Part shown: positions 19,852 to 29,095 of the stretch, in pieces
How the letters are laid out: every line of letters begins with the position of its first letter
How positions within the stretch are numbered: position 1 is the first letter of the stretch
Assembly (NCBI GenBank): GCA_023382975.1
Contig: JAHDXO010000001.1
Location: 399,792 to 463,791, forward strand
DNA length: 64,000 nucleotides
Direction of reading: 5' to 3'
Source of the DNA: Pirellulaceae bacterium
GTDB taxonomy: Bacteria; Planctomycetota; Planctomycetia; Pirellulales; Pirellulaceae
Notes under the pieces: model-generated
What the model was told of the DNA's origin: nothing
The model's input: the letters and a program-made list of their open reading frames with translations, nothing else
Database searches by the model: none
Made by a program: the position numbers and the translations under genes

Positions 19852-20786
19852 TGACGACGTTGGATCTGGTAACCATCGCTGGCTTTTTCGCCTTCACCGG
19901 ACTGGTGTTCTCGATCGGGATCGCGGTCATGCAACTCCAGCGTGACCGTCTGCGCGAACGATTGTGGGGCAGCCCAACCGGCGGCGAGGCCGATCTGCCG
20001 TGGGTGCGCGACGGCGGCCCTGCGGGAGTTCCGCTGCTGCCGGGCGAAGGCACGGGCAAGCGGACGGCGAAACTCCAGCAGGAACTGCTCCGCGCCGGCT
20101 GGTATCGGCCGACGGCGATGCGTGATTTCCTAGCGCTCCGCAACGGGGCCATCATCTTTGTGCTGATCTTTGCCGGTGTTCTGGCGGTGGTGTTCGGACC
20201 CGAGAATCCGGACTTGGTTCTTCGCACGATCCAGTTCGGCGTGGGCGGCCTGGTGCTGGTTTGGGCTTTGCCGCGGATTTATTTGCGCGCGGCGGGAAAC
20301 CTGCGGGTGCAGCGCATCCGGCGAGCGTTGCCGGACGCTTTGGATCTGATGACGATGTGCTTGACCGGCGGTTTGTCGCTGCACCATGCCTTCGAGCATG
20401 TCAGCCGCGAGATCTGGTTCGCGCATCCCGATCTGGCCAAGGAACTGCAGATCGTCAAGCAGCAGACCGATCTGCGGTCGTCGGAGTTCGCCTTTCAGCA
20501 ATTCGCCCGCCGCATCGACCTGGCGGAGATCGTCGCCTTGTCGTCGTTGATCGCCCAGGGCCAGCGGCTCGGCACCGACGTGGTGACCTCGATCCGGGAA
20601 TACGCCGACAGCATCCGTCTGCGCCGCCGTCAAGCGGCCGACGAACGGTCGAGCAAGGCCGGTGTCAAAATGCTCTTCCCGCTCACCCTCTGCCTGTTGC
20701 CGTCGGTCTTCATCATCCTCTGGGGTCCAAGCGTGCTGGAACTCTACCTGTTTCTCCAGCAGTTCGAACGCCTGACGCCGAGCTGA
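19851..20786 (+). CDS. TadC-like inner-membrane platform protein (T2SS F family)
   Basis: A protein of 311 aa starting at the ATG that overlaps the tadB stop. An N-terminal membrane helix (VTIAGFFAFTGLVFSIGIAV) is followed by two adjacent helices (AIIFVLIFAGVLAVVFG, FGVGGLVLVWALPRIYL). The GspF domain follows (RIRRALPDALDLMTMCLTGGL, then SLHHAFEHV), and a C-terminal membrane segment (LTLCLLPSVFIILWGPSVLEL) ends it. It is the last gene of the operon. No pilin, prepilin peptidase, CpaB or Tad secretin follows; the convergent DUF1501 gene comes next. Confidence 0.92.
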   Translation: MTTLDLVTIAGFFAFTGLVFSIGIAVMQLQRDRLRERLWGSPTGGEADLPWVRDGGPAGVPLLPGEGTGKRTAKLQQELLRAGWYRPTAMRDFLALRNGAIIFVLIFAGVLAVVFGPENPDLVLRTIQFGVGGLVLVWALPRIYLRAAGNLRVQRIRRALPDALDLMTMCLTGGLSLHHAFEHVSREIWFAHPDLAKELQIVKQQTDLRSSEFAFQQFARRIDLAEIVALSSLIAQGQRLGTDVVTSIREYADSIRLRRRQAADERSSKAGVKMLFPLTLCLLPSVFIILWGPSVLELYLFLQQFERLTPS

Positions 20787-20872
20787 CGACGACCGGACTC
20801 CGTGGCTTTCGGCTTGACCTTGGACCACGAGTTAGTTCCAGCGGCGTCGCCCGAGTTCGGCAATCGCCCGCT

Positions 20873-22288
20873 TCACACGAGCAGTTCGCGAACGACGCGG
20901 CCGTGGACGTCGGTCAGGCGGAAGTCGCGGCCGGCGTAGCGGTAGGTCAATCGCTCGTGGTCCAGACCCAGTTGGTACAGGATGGTGGCGTGCAGGTCGT
21001 GGATATGGACTTTGTCCTCGACCGCCCTGGCGCCGAATTCGTCGGTCGCTCCGAAAGCACGGCCCGGCTTGAACCCGCCCCCGGACAGCCACACGGTGAA
21101 TCCACCGGGGTTGTGATCGCGACCGGTGCCATTGCCTTGGGCGTAGGGGGTTCTTCCGAACTCGCTGCCCCACCACACGATCGTGTCTTCCAGCAGGCCG
21201 CGCTGCTTCAGGTCTTCCAACAAGCCGGCGATCGGCCGGTCGACCGCTTGGGCGTGATCCTGATGCTTGGGCATGTTCGAATGCTGGTCCCAGGCGGGAT
21301 TGGCGGAACTGTCGCCGTAGGTGACTTGGATGTAACGCACGCCGGCTTCGCACAGCCGCCGCGCCATCAGGCACTGACGCCCAAAGTTGTCCGTCGGCCG
21401 CTGGCCGATGCCGTACATTTCGAGTGTCGCTGCCGTCTCGTGACTCAAGTCCAGCGTTTCCGGGGCGTTCTGCTGCATGCGCCACGCCAGTTCGTACGAC
21501 TGAACGACGGCCTCCAACTCTGCGTCGCCCGGCCGTTGGTTCATCTGCTGATCATGCAGCTCGCGCAGCAGGTCGAAGCGAGTCCGCTGGTCGCTCGGAG
21601 AAAGTTGCGACGCGAGGTTGCGGATCGTCGCTTCGGACGCCGGCGCGCCGGCCCGCCCCAGCGGCGTGCCCTGATAGACGGCAGGCAGGAAGGCGTTGCC
21701 GTAGTTGCGCGCTCCGCCGTTGCCCGCGGACGGCGAGATCGAAACGAAGCCGGGCAGGTTGTCGTTCTCCGTGCCCAATCCGTACAGTACCCACGAGCCT
21801 ATGCTGGGCCGGATGAAATTGGTCGAGCCGCAGTGCAGAAACAGAGTCGCAGGTCCGTGCGCGACGCCCTCGGTGTGCATCGAGTGGACGAAGGTCAGGT
21901 CGTCGACCCGCGCGGCGATGTGCGGGAACAGGGAACTGGCCCAGCGTCCGCACTGGCCATGTTGAGCGAACTGCCACAGCGGTTTCATGACACGCTGGGC
22001 GACGCCGCGTCGGCCCGTGTTGGCGATGATCCGCGCGTCGTCAAACGCGAATTGCTTGCCGTCCTGCTGCAAGAGCGTCGGTTTGTAGTCGAACGAATCG
22101 ACCTGGCTGACTCCGCCCTGCATGAATAGAAAGATGATCCGCTTGGCTTTGGGCGGATGGTGCGGTCGGTGGTCCGGCGCGGCGGAAGACGTGCGCGTCT
22201 GGGCCGATGCGATCCCGGCCAGAGCTAGAGCGCCGAATCCGCAACTGGATCGTGTTAACCATTCTCGACGACTGATCGACGTCCGCAT
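20873..22288 (-). CDS. DUF1501 family exported protein
   Basis: DUF1501 proteins are an expanded planctomycete group with a sulfatase/alkaline-phosphatase-like fold; their substrate is not established. This 471-aa protein starts with a Tat-like signal (SRREWLTRSSCGFGALALAG). Family motifs are IIFLFMQGGVSQVDSFDYKP, RYIQVTYGDSSANPAWDQHS, IVWWGSEFGRTPYAQ, GRDHNPGGFTVWLSGGG and the C-terminal YRYAGRDFRLTDVHG. The start lies 26 nt after the stop of the upstream DUF1553 gene on the same strand, the standard pairing for these families. Confidence 0.93.
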   Translation of the reverse strand: MRTSISRREWLTRSSCGFGALALAGIASAQTRTSSAAPDHRPHHPPKAKRIIFLFMQGGVSQVDSFDYKPTLLQQDGKQFAFDDARIIANTGRRGVAQRVMKPLWQFAQHGQCGRWASSLFPHIAARVDDLTFVHSMHTEGVAHGPATLFLHCGSTNFIRPSIGSWVLYGLGTENDNLPGFVSISPSAGNGGARNYGNAFLPAVYQGTPLGRAGAPASEATIRNLASQLSPSDQRTRFDLLRELHDQQMNQRPGDAELEAVVQSYELAWRMQQNAPETLDLSHETAATLEMYGIGQRPTDNFGRQCLMARRLCEAGVRYIQVTYGDSSANPAWDQHSNMPKHQDHAQAVDRPIAGLLEDLKQRGLLEDTIVWWGSEFGRTPYAQGNGTGRDHNPGGFTVWLSGGGFKPGRAFGATDEFGARAVEDKVHIHDLHATILYQLGLDHERLTYRYAGRDFRLTDVHGRVVRELLV

Positions 22289-22314
22289 TGTTCACGGCCT
22301 CGCGGGAGAGAGTG

Positions 22315-25188
22315 TCAGTGGATCAACCGGAACTCGGCCGAAGCGAACAGCGCATGGTACAACGCCGCCCAGCCTTGCCGAGGATCGTTCGAGTGAGCAT
22401 CCAAATGCTTGCGGGCGATCGCCGCCTCCGCTTCCGTCGGCCGCCGCCCGAGCGTCTGGCGGTAGACTCGGACGATCTGGTGGTCAAGCTCCTCTTGACC
22501 ATCTTCCAGCAACCGTTCCGCGGCGGCCTGGGCCTGTTGGGCGACGAACGGGTGATTGAGCATAAACAGGGCTTGCGGCGCGATGGTGCTGGCGTCGCGC
22601 TGTCCGGTGGTCGTGCTGGGGTCGGCCGGGTCGAACGCGGCGATCAGGTCGGGCAGCGAGTTGCGGAAGTACGGCAGATAGACGCTGCGGACCGTGGCAT
22701 CGGTCGCGAAGGCAAAGTCGGCGGCCAGGGTCGGCGGGAAATGCCTGCCGCCTCGTTCGGGGCTCAGCCGGCCGCTGATCTGCAGGATTCCGTCGCGGAT
22801 CGCTTCCGCTTCCAAGCGGCGGCGATTGGCGCGGCCGAACAGCCGATTGTCTGGATCGGCCGATTTTGTCGCGGGCACGGCCTGCGACGCCTGCTGATAC
22901 GTTTCGGTCAGCACGATCCGCCGCACGAGACGCTTGATCGACCAGCCTTCCTGCATGAATTGCAGCGCCAACTGGTCGAGCAGTTCGGGATGCGAAGGCC
23001 GCTGGCCGCTGACGCCGAAATTGTCCGTCGTGCGGACAATGCCCGCGCCCAGCAGCCAATGCCAAACACGATTGACGATCACGCGCGCCGTCAGAGGGTT
23101 CTGGGGTGAAGCGATCCAGTCGGCCAGTTCCTTGCGGCCGCTTTGGTCGGCGGGGATCGAGGGCGGATCGCCGTACACGGCGACCTGGAGGAAGCCTCGC
23201 GGCGCGACATCGCCCAGATTGGACGGGCTGCCGCGCAGATGCACCCGCAAGTCCTCGATCTTCGCCTCCTCGACCACCGCCATCACCATCTCTCGCTTCG
23301 GTGCTGCGGCCTGAAGCTGCTTCAATTCGGCCTCGAGGCGGGCCAGTTCCGACGCTGCTTCATTTATCGCTTCGCTCGTAGCGGACTTCGCCTCGGCGAC
23401 CGCGGCGGCCGGAGACTGGGGCGTCGGTTCCAGCGGGACGAAGACGACCGCGTCGGCGGTGACGTGGCCTTGTGTGCCCTCGTTGGAGATCATCACGTGG
23501 GCTTGGCCGTTCGCCTCGAAGTGGTACTGCCCCAGGGAAACGTAGCGACCGTCGATCGGCCCGCGGGGCTGCATGTCGACTTCGACCACCGTGTCGCCGT
23601 CGGCGCTGAACACGGTCACCGGCACGGCGCGAGCGCGGCCGCTGCCTTCGGCATAGGCCAGTCGCACCTCGTAGCGACCCGGCGGCAGATCCTGGGGCTC
23701 GAAGGTCAGCGTCTTCTCGCCTTTGCCTGTGTTCTGATCGTGCAGGTAGCCCCGGCTGATGTACGAGCCGGTGTAGACCGAATGCTGCCATGTGCCGACT
23801 CGCTTGGCTTGGTCGTCGTCCACGACAACGCCGGCAATGTCTGCAGGATCCAGCGGGCCACGGTCGCCGGCGCGGACCGTTTCCGTGCGGGCCTTGAGCT
23901 GCTTGATCCGAGCAGTCAAACGCTCGACGTTCGCCTGGTGCCGGTTCCACTCGGCTTCGACTTCCGGCGCGACGGGCAATGGCACTTCCATCCATTTCGA
24001 GACATTCGCATGTTCCAACGCTTTGGTGTTTCGCAAAATGCCGGCCAGGGCGTAGTAATCCGTCGTCGGGATCGGGTCGAATTTGTGGTCGTGGCAGCGG
24101 GCACAGGTGACGGTCTGTGCGAGAAATCCCTTGCCGATGACGTCCAGTTGCTCGTCGACCACGTCCAGCCGCAGCAGGTTCTTGTCTTGATTTTCCAAGT
24201 TGGCATTGCCCAGCAACAGCATCGTAGTCGCCGTCAACAAGCGGCGGCGATCCTCGGAATCGTCGGCGGGCAACAGATCGCCGGCGATCTGTTCCCGGAT
24301 GAAGCGGTCGAACGGCAGATCGCTGTTGAAACTGTCGATGACGTAGTCGCGATAACGCCAGGCTTCGCGGAAAACCAAACCGCGTAGCGTCACGGAATCG
24401 GCGTAGCGGACAATGTCCAGCCAGTGTCTGCCCCAACGCTCGCCGAACTCCGGCCGGGCCAGGAGCTGATCGACCAGTCGCTCGTAGGCGTCGTCATTCG
24501 GATCGGACAAGAACGAGTCCATTTCGGCGACCGTCGGCGGCAGCCCGAGCAGACCGAAATAGACTCGCCGCACAAGAGTCTCACGATCGGCCCTGCCGGC
24601 CGGTTCCAGACCGCGAGCCGCGAGTGCCGCGCCGATGAAGCGATCGATCTCGGTGCGCTGCCAGCGCGGGTCGTCGACGTGCGGTACGGGGTGTTGGCGC
24701 GGAAGCTGATAGGCCCAGAACTGGCGACCTTGCTCAATCGTCAGGCCGACCTGCTTCGTGACGGACGCAGCACCGCCGCGCGGATCGGCAGCGCCTCGGC
24801 GAACCCAGGCTTCAAAGTCGGCGACGATCGGAGCGGGCAATTGGCCTTGCGGAGGCATCTGCACTTCGTCGCTGTAACGCAACGCCTGGATCAACAGGCT
24901 TTCGTCGGGATGGTGGGCGACGATCGCCGGGCCCGAATCGCCGCCGGTCCGCCAGCCTTCCTCGCTGTCCAACAGCAGGCCGCCTTTCAGCCGCTTCTTG
25001 CTCTGCGCTTCCGCCGAATGGCATTCGTAGCAGTGCTCGACTAACAGGGGCCGGATCTTCTCTTCGAAAAACGCGACATTCTTGTCACTGCGGACTTCGG
25101 CAGATTTGTCGTCGGCGACTGCCGAACGGATTGGTCCAGTCGCGGCCGTCAGCAACAGCGCCAGCACGAAAAATGGATGAGTTCTCAT
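22315..25188 (-). CDS. Planctomycete cytochrome c (PSCyt1)/DUF1549/DUF1553 protein
   Basis: A 957-aa exported protein with a signal peptide (FFVLALLLTAATGPIRSAVA). Order: PSCyt1 haem domain with CYECH and FEAWVRRGA; DUF1549 (EIDRFIGAALAARGLEPAG, RVYFGLLGLPPT) with a second CxxCH-type site (CARCHDHKFDPIP); a segment of about 23.4-23.85 kb resembling a golvesin/xanthan-lyase-type sugar-binding domain (PPGRYEVRLAYAEGSGRA, VSLGQYHFEANGQAHVMISN); and DUF1553 (PLTARVIVNRVWHWLLGAGI, GQRPSHPELLDQLA, LEAEAIRDGILQISGRL). In planctomycetes this family is paired with DUF1501 proteins and often linked, by gene expansion only, to sulfated polysaccharide use. No biochemical function is proven. Confidence 0.93.
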   Translation of the reverse strand: MRTHPFFVLALLLTAATGPIRSAVADDKSAEVRSDKNVAFFEEKIRPLLVEHCYECHSAEAQSKKRLKGGLLLDSEEGWRTGGDSGPAIVAHHPDESLLIQALRYSDEVQMPPQGQLPAPIVADFEAWVRRGAADPRGGAASVTKQVGLTIEQGRQFWAYQLPRQHPVPHVDDPRWQRTEIDRFIGAALAARGLEPAGRADRETLVRRVYFGLLGLPPTVAEMDSFLSDPNDDAYERLVDQLLARPEFGERWGRHWLDIVRYADSVTLRGLVFREAWRYRDYVIDSFNSDLPFDRFIREQIAGDLLPADDSEDRRRLLTATTMLLLGNANLENQDKNLLRLDVVDEQLDVIGKGFLAQTVTCARCHDHKFDPIPTTDYYALAGILRNTKALEHANVSKWMEVPLPVAPEVEAEWNRHQANVERLTARIKQLKARTETVRAGDRGPLDPADIAGVVVDDDQAKRVGTWQHSVYTGSYISRGYLHDQNTGKGEKTLTFEPQDLPPGRYEVRLAYAEGSGRARAVPVTVFSADGDTVVEVDMQPRGPIDGRYVSLGQYHFEANGQAHVMISNEGTQGHVTADAVVFVPLEPTPQSPAAAVAEAKSATSEAINEAASELARLEAELKQLQAAAPKREMVMAVVEEAKIEDLRVHLRGSPSNLGDVAPRGFLQVAVYGDPPSIPADQSGRKELADWIASPQNPLTARVIVNRVWHWLLGAGIVRTTDNFGVSGQRPSHPELLDQLALQFMQEGWSIKRLVRRIVLTETYQQASQAVPATKSADPDNRLFGRANRRRLEAEAIRDGILQISGRLSPERGGRHFPPTLAADFAFATDATVRSVYLPYFRNSLPDLIAAFDPADPSTTTGQRDASTIAPQALFMLNHPFVAQQAQAAAERLLEDGQEELDHQIVRVYRQTLGRRPTEAEAAIARKHLDAHSNDPRQGWAALYHALFASAEFRLIH

Positions 25189-25571
25189 CGTTCCCCGACA
25201 GAAGCAACGGAAAGGAATCGCCGATCGATAGAACGTTGTTTATGCGAATCCTAACCCTCCGCCCCCGCGGCGACAACCATGAAATCGCTTGTACGGAACA
25301 CAATTCCCGAAACGACATTTCGGTCAGCAACTCTCTGTTTGTCGTGGATTTGGAACGTCGTGCCTTGTGGAATTCGATTCGTGGCCATAAGCTGCCTGCA
25401 TGAGGGGAGCGTGACGTTTGAAGCGGGAAGAAGGAAATCGCTCGGAAGGACTGGAGTTCGATGAGTTGTCTGGGCTATTCGGTCGATTGAGGCCTCGTTC
25501 GGGAGAATGGCCACAGTACGGAGACTGGCCGCCGCGAGGCGCGGGGGACGAGTCATAGCGGAACGGTGCCA
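25189..25571. other. Divergent intergenic region
   Basis: About 380 bases between the divergently transcribed DUF1553 gene and the DUF2306 gene. It should hold promoters for both. Base composition is somewhat more AT-rich than the flanks around 25230-25440. I see no repeat, RNA gene or coding frame of note. Confidence 0.45.
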
Positions 25572-26318
25572 ATGCAGAGAAACATTTCATCCACTTTGCC
25601 GCACGTGCTTGCCTTCTTGGCGGTGTTGTTGATTGCGAAAGTGACGCTGAGCATTGTGTTCGAGTATCGGAACTACATCCCGCCGAATTTCGGCTCGGAC
25701 TTCTTGCGCGGTCGGGAAGCGTATTTCTGGGGCGCCTACGGATGGGCGTTCTACACGCATCTGGCCTCGGGGCCCGCGTCGTTGATGCTTGGCACGCTGC
25801 TGGTCAGCGATCGATTTCGACGGAGCTATTCCGCCTGGCACCGTCGGCTTGGACGAGTGCAGGCGGCCTGCGTGTTGCTGCTGGTTGCACCCAGCGGTTT
25901 GTGGATGGCCTATTACGCGGCGACGGGCGCCGTGGCCGCCGCTGGACTGGGCTCGCTGGCCATCGCCACGGCATCGTGCGTCGCGTTTGGGTGGCGATCG
26001 GCCGTCGTGCGGCGGTTTGCCGACCACCGTCTTTGGATGTGGCGCACGTTCGTTCTCTTGTGCTCGGCGGTCGTGCTGCGGTTGATCGGCGGGTTGGCGA
26101 CCGTTGCCCAATTCGATGCCCTCTGGCTGTATCCGCTTTCGACCTGGGCCAGTTGGCTCGTGCCGCTGCTGGTGCTCGAGGCCAGTCGGTTAATGGTTCC
26201 GCCCGCCCGAGTCCTTAACGGCGGAAACGCTGCTCGCAGTCCACAGATGTCGCCTCGCAGGGGCCTGAACGAATCAGCCCACGGCAACGCCCTGGGTAAT
26301 GGTGACAATAGAATCTGA
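25572..26318 (+). CDS. DUF2306-type multi-pass membrane protein
   Basis: A protein of 248 aa from the ATG at 25572; a GTG two codons upstream is possible, and neither has a strong ribosome site. About six or seven hydrophobic segments are visible. The histidines in FYTHLASGPASLMLGTLLV and AWHRRLGRVQAACVLLLVAP, plus RFADHRLWMWRTFVLLCSAV, match DUF2306 proteins, where conserved His residues in helices suggest metal or haem binding; function unproven. The last ~30 residues are hydrophilic and unlike the family. They are encoded by sequence that runs into the adjacent palindromic repeat, so the C-terminus may have been extended by it. Confidence 0.8.
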   Translation: MQRNISSTLPHVLAFLAVLLIAKVTLSIVFEYRNYIPPNFGSDFLRGREAYFWGAYGWAFYTHLASGPASLMLGTLLVSDRFRRSYSAWHRRLGRVQAACVLLLVAPSGLWMAYYAATGAVAAAGLGSLAIATASCVAFGWRSAVVRRFADHRLWMWRTFVLLCSAVVLRLIGGLATVAQFDALWLYPLSTWASWLVPLLVLEASRLMVPPARVLNGGNAARSPQMSPRRGLNESAHGNALGNGDNRI

Positions 26319-26327
26319 TCGCCCTGA

Positions 26328-26469
26328 AAGGCAACGCCGTGAAGCATTCCTTTTTCGAGGAATTCGCCCCTTTTAGCGGAACGGCGCAAGCCGTCCGGTT
26401 CGTCGCATCTTCCGAAACACCGGATGGCTTGCGCCATTTCGCTACAAAATGCTTCACGGCGTTGCCCTT
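26328..26469. repeat. Nested imperfect inverted repeat (MITE/REP-like)
   Basis: Outer arms: 26328-26348 and its near reverse complement 26448-26469, containing GCAACGCCGTGAAGCATT. Inner arms: 26374-26399 (TAGCGGAACGGCGCAAGCC...) and 26419-26444 as its imperfect reverse complement. The left side carries about 25 extra bases (26349-26373) between outer and inner arms, so the element is asymmetric. It lies between the DUF2306 stop and the convergent acylase stop. No transposase is encoded inside. Confidence 0.75.
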
Positions 26470-26596
26470 CGGGGCGAACGATGTCGCAACTTCCGGCGGT
26501 GGTGCATCGGAATACCGCAAATCGAGGCTGCCGATGTCCTGAAGTCCACGCCATTCGACACGACGTCGGCGGCGGCTGCCGTGCGGCGATCGTGCT

Positions 26597-29005
26597 TCAG
26601 CGACCGGCGGGTCGTTCGAGCGTCGTTCTGCTGGCCGTCAATTCCTCGACTCTGGTTCTCGATAGCGGGGCGGGATGCAGTTGGCTTTCAGACCACAACG
26701 ATCGCGTGCTGGCGCGAGCTGGACTGTCCGGCCACTCTGACTGTCCGGGCGGCAGGATGGTCCGCGCGGAATCCGGATCATGCATCGGCACCCATTGCGT
26801 GTAGGACTGAGCCGTCTGACAGCCGATCGTCCCGCCGTCGATTCGGGCGAGCGCAGGCAACGTCATCGCTTGAGCCGGATCGAGCGCCGGGAAGCCGTCC
26901 AAGCCCTCGTAGTAGCCCAGTTGCCGCTGCTGAACGGCCTCGCGGGCTCGTGTATTCCAAGCCGCCGGGTCCGGGCCGTATTTCTGGAAAGCGGACTGCC
27001 AAGCGTCTGCCAATGCACGTTCGATGAACTGCCGTTCGCGAGGCGACAGCACCGTCTGCGGATCTTGCTCGAGCCTCTCGGTCGCCGTCTTTAGAAAGTA
27101 GGCCAGTCCCGATTCGCCGCCGCCGTACACGTAAGCCAAGTCGGTGTTCACGAATCGGAAGAACGTGTTCAATTCCAACGCAAGTTCCGAGCCGACCGCC
27201 GACAGCGTCGTGTCCGCTCCGCCGCGGTACCACGGTTCCAGATGTCGCAACGCTTGAGCGGCGTCCTCTTGCAAGGAAACTTGGTCTCGCAACAGCAGAC
27301 CCAGCCGCACGATGTCCCGCCGCGCCGGATTCACTGCGTCGAAATGGATATCGAGCACGTCTTGGGGCGTGAATCGCTCTCGCTCCGCCAACCGTTCCCG
27401 CAGCCGCCACGAACGCAGCGTGTCGCCGCCCGTGCCGGTCATGGCGCCCAGGGGCAGCGGATACCATGACTCGATCGGCCGATGGTTGCCACTGTAAACG
27501 AAGCCAGCCGCCGGATTCATCACGCCCGGCATCAACTCGGCGGGCAGGATCTCCCGCCAGTCCTGCTCGGATACATGGCCCGGCCGCGCCTTGCGACCGT
27601 GCGCCGGATCAAGCCGCGAGCGAACCGGAATGGCACCGACCGCACGGTAGCCGACGTTCCCTTCGCGGTCGGCGAAAACGACGTTGGCGCTGGGGAAACG
27701 CCAATCGCCCAAGGCTTCATCGAATTGGCGGGCGGTGCCGGCCCGCAGCATGCGAATCGCGCCCTTCACGGTCTCGCGGTCGGTTTCACAAACGGGGATC
27801 CGTTTCAGCACAATCTCCGGCTCTCCTGGCTGCGTGAAACAGAACTCGCTGGCGACCGGGCCGAGATGCGTCTCGCGCACCGTGATTTCGATCGGCTCTT
27901 GGTCCTTGACGCGGATCGTCTCCCGGAACACGGTCATCGCCCGCCACTGGCCGTCGAAGCGGTATCGGTCCGCTGTCGACGACGAGCCTGACTCCGGAGC
28001 TTGGACTTCCGGTGCCGGTCCCCTATTCTCGGGCGTCTCGATCTGGAACAGATCGGCCTGATCGGCCCCCAGCGCCGTCATGCCCCAGGCCACTCGATCC
28101 GTGAAGCCGATCAACAAGACTGGACTGCCCGGCACTCCGACGCCTCGCGCATTGAAGGTCTTTCCTTGCACGTGCCATTCGTAGAACAGCGAAGGATTGC
28201 GGACCGGAGTTTGGGGGTCGCTCACCAGCACCGACGAACCGGTCGTCGTGCGATTGCCGCCTACCGCCCAGGCGTGGCTGAACTTCGGCGTGGGGTCGGA
28301 CGAGCCGCCGGGAGTCAGTCCGAGCCGACTAGCGTAGTCTTGGACGCGGTCGATCCACTCGACGGGCACGTCCGTCCGCTTGACCACGGCCGGTTCCTCG
28401 TCGGGTGGCATGGACGTCAATTCGAGGTCTGCTGGGCGTCCAGGCGTCCGCCCCGCGGCGTCGTTGCGTCCCGCGATCAAATCCCGCGTGCCGTCGGTGG
28501 CGAAGAACCGGCCGAGGTTCCACCACGAGGCCAAACAATCAGCGGGCGTCCACTCCTCCGGTTCCAAGGCGGTTTGGGAGAACAGAGGATGCAACCGATC
28601 TCGGTGTTCGTCGAAGTACCGATTCACCCCGTCGCAGTACGCTTGCAGCAGTTCGCGAGTCTCCGGGTCGAGGTTGTCCGCCGTGCGCCGCGCCGCCCGG
28701 TGAAAGCCGAACGTCCGCATCTTGCGGTCGTGATCGACCGAGGTCTCGTTGCGGTTCAGATGCCGAACTTCGCCGACGACTTCGGACAAGCGGCCCTGGA
28801 TGATCCGCAGATTGTACGTCATCTGGAATGCGCGATCCTCCGCCGTGGCATAGCCCAGACCGTACCAAGCACCCGCGTCCGTTTGGGCGAATACGTGCGG
28901 GATTCCCCATTGATCCCGAAGAATTTCGACCGTTTCCTCGTTGGCTCGAACCAGAGGCGAAGTCAGTAGCGGAATCAACGGGGTTGCGACAAGCCAATGC
29001 TTCAC
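26597..29005 (-). CDS. Penicillin acylase family (S45) Ntn-hydrolase
   Basis: An 802-aa exported amidase. It has a signal peptide (WLVATPLIPLLTSPLVRA) and the family N-terminal segment VEILRDQWGIPHVFAQTD followed by GLGYATAEDRAFQM. The autocatalytic cleavage site is probably before Ser243 in KFSHAWAVGGNRT, which would become the beta-chain nucleophile. PVLLIGFTDRVAWGMTALGAD and DWRFPSANVVFADREGNVGY are further beta-chain features. Known members hydrolyse beta-lactam side chains, acyl-homoserine lactones or other amides; substrate is not predictable here. The frame continues to 26597 with a poorly conserved C-terminal tail. Confidence 0.9.
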   Translation of the reverse strand: MKHWLVATPLIPLLTSPLVRANEETVEILRDQWGIPHVFAQTDAGAWYGLGYATAEDRAFQMTYNLRIIQGRLSEVVGEVRHLNRNETSVDHDRKMRTFGFHRAARRTADNLDPETRELLQAYCDGVNRYFDEHRDRLHPLFSQTALEPEEWTPADCLASWWNLGRFFATDGTRDLIAGRNDAAGRTPGRPADLELTSMPPDEEPAVVKRTDVPVEWIDRVQDYASRLGLTPGGSSDPTPKFSHAWAVGGNRTTTGSSVLVSDPQTPVRNPSLFYEWHVQGKTFNARGVGVPGSPVLLIGFTDRVAWGMTALGADQADLFQIETPENRGPAPEVQAPESGSSSTADRYRFDGQWRAMTVFRETIRVKDQEPIEITVRETHLGPVASEFCFTQPGEPEIVLKRIPVCETDRETVKGAIRMLRAGTARQFDEALGDWRFPSANVVFADREGNVGYRAVGAIPVRSRLDPAHGRKARPGHVSEQDWREILPAELMPGVMNPAAGFVYSGNHRPIESWYPLPLGAMTGTGGDTLRSWRLRERLAERERFTPQDVLDIHFDAVNPARRDIVRLGLLLRDQVSLQEDAAQALRHLEPWYRGGADTTLSAVGSELALELNTFFRFVNTDLAYVYGGGESGLAYFLKTATERLEQDPQTVLSPRERQFIERALADAWQSAFQKYGPDPAAWNTRAREAVQQRQLGYYEGLDGFPALDPAQAMTLPALARIDGGTIGCQTAQSYTQWVPMHDPDSARTILPPGQSEWPDSPARASTRSLWSESQLHPAPLSRTRVEELTASRTTLERPAGR

Positions 29006-29023
29006 GGGGAAACCTCCGGTTAC

Positions 29024-29087
29024 GTGGCCGAATTCGTGAGAATTCGGGTCGAAATGGCGAGGTCCGAATTCTCACGAATTCGGCTAC
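29024..29087. repeat. 24-bp-arm inverted repeat
   Basis: Left arm 29024-29047 and right arm 29064-29087 are reverse complements apart from one terminal mismatch. Each contains GAATTCGTGAGAATTC or its complement, with a 16-base spacer. It sits between two same-strand genes (EF-hand protein, then acylase). It lacks a U-tract, so it is more likely a dispersed palindromic repeat than a classical terminator. Confidence 0.75.
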
Positions 29088-29095
29088 GATGCTGG

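Noticed and set aside
20947..22129. Plus-strand frame running from the tadC region through the DUF1501 gene
   Set aside because: It overlaps the well-supported DUF1501 gene on the other strand and has no domain.
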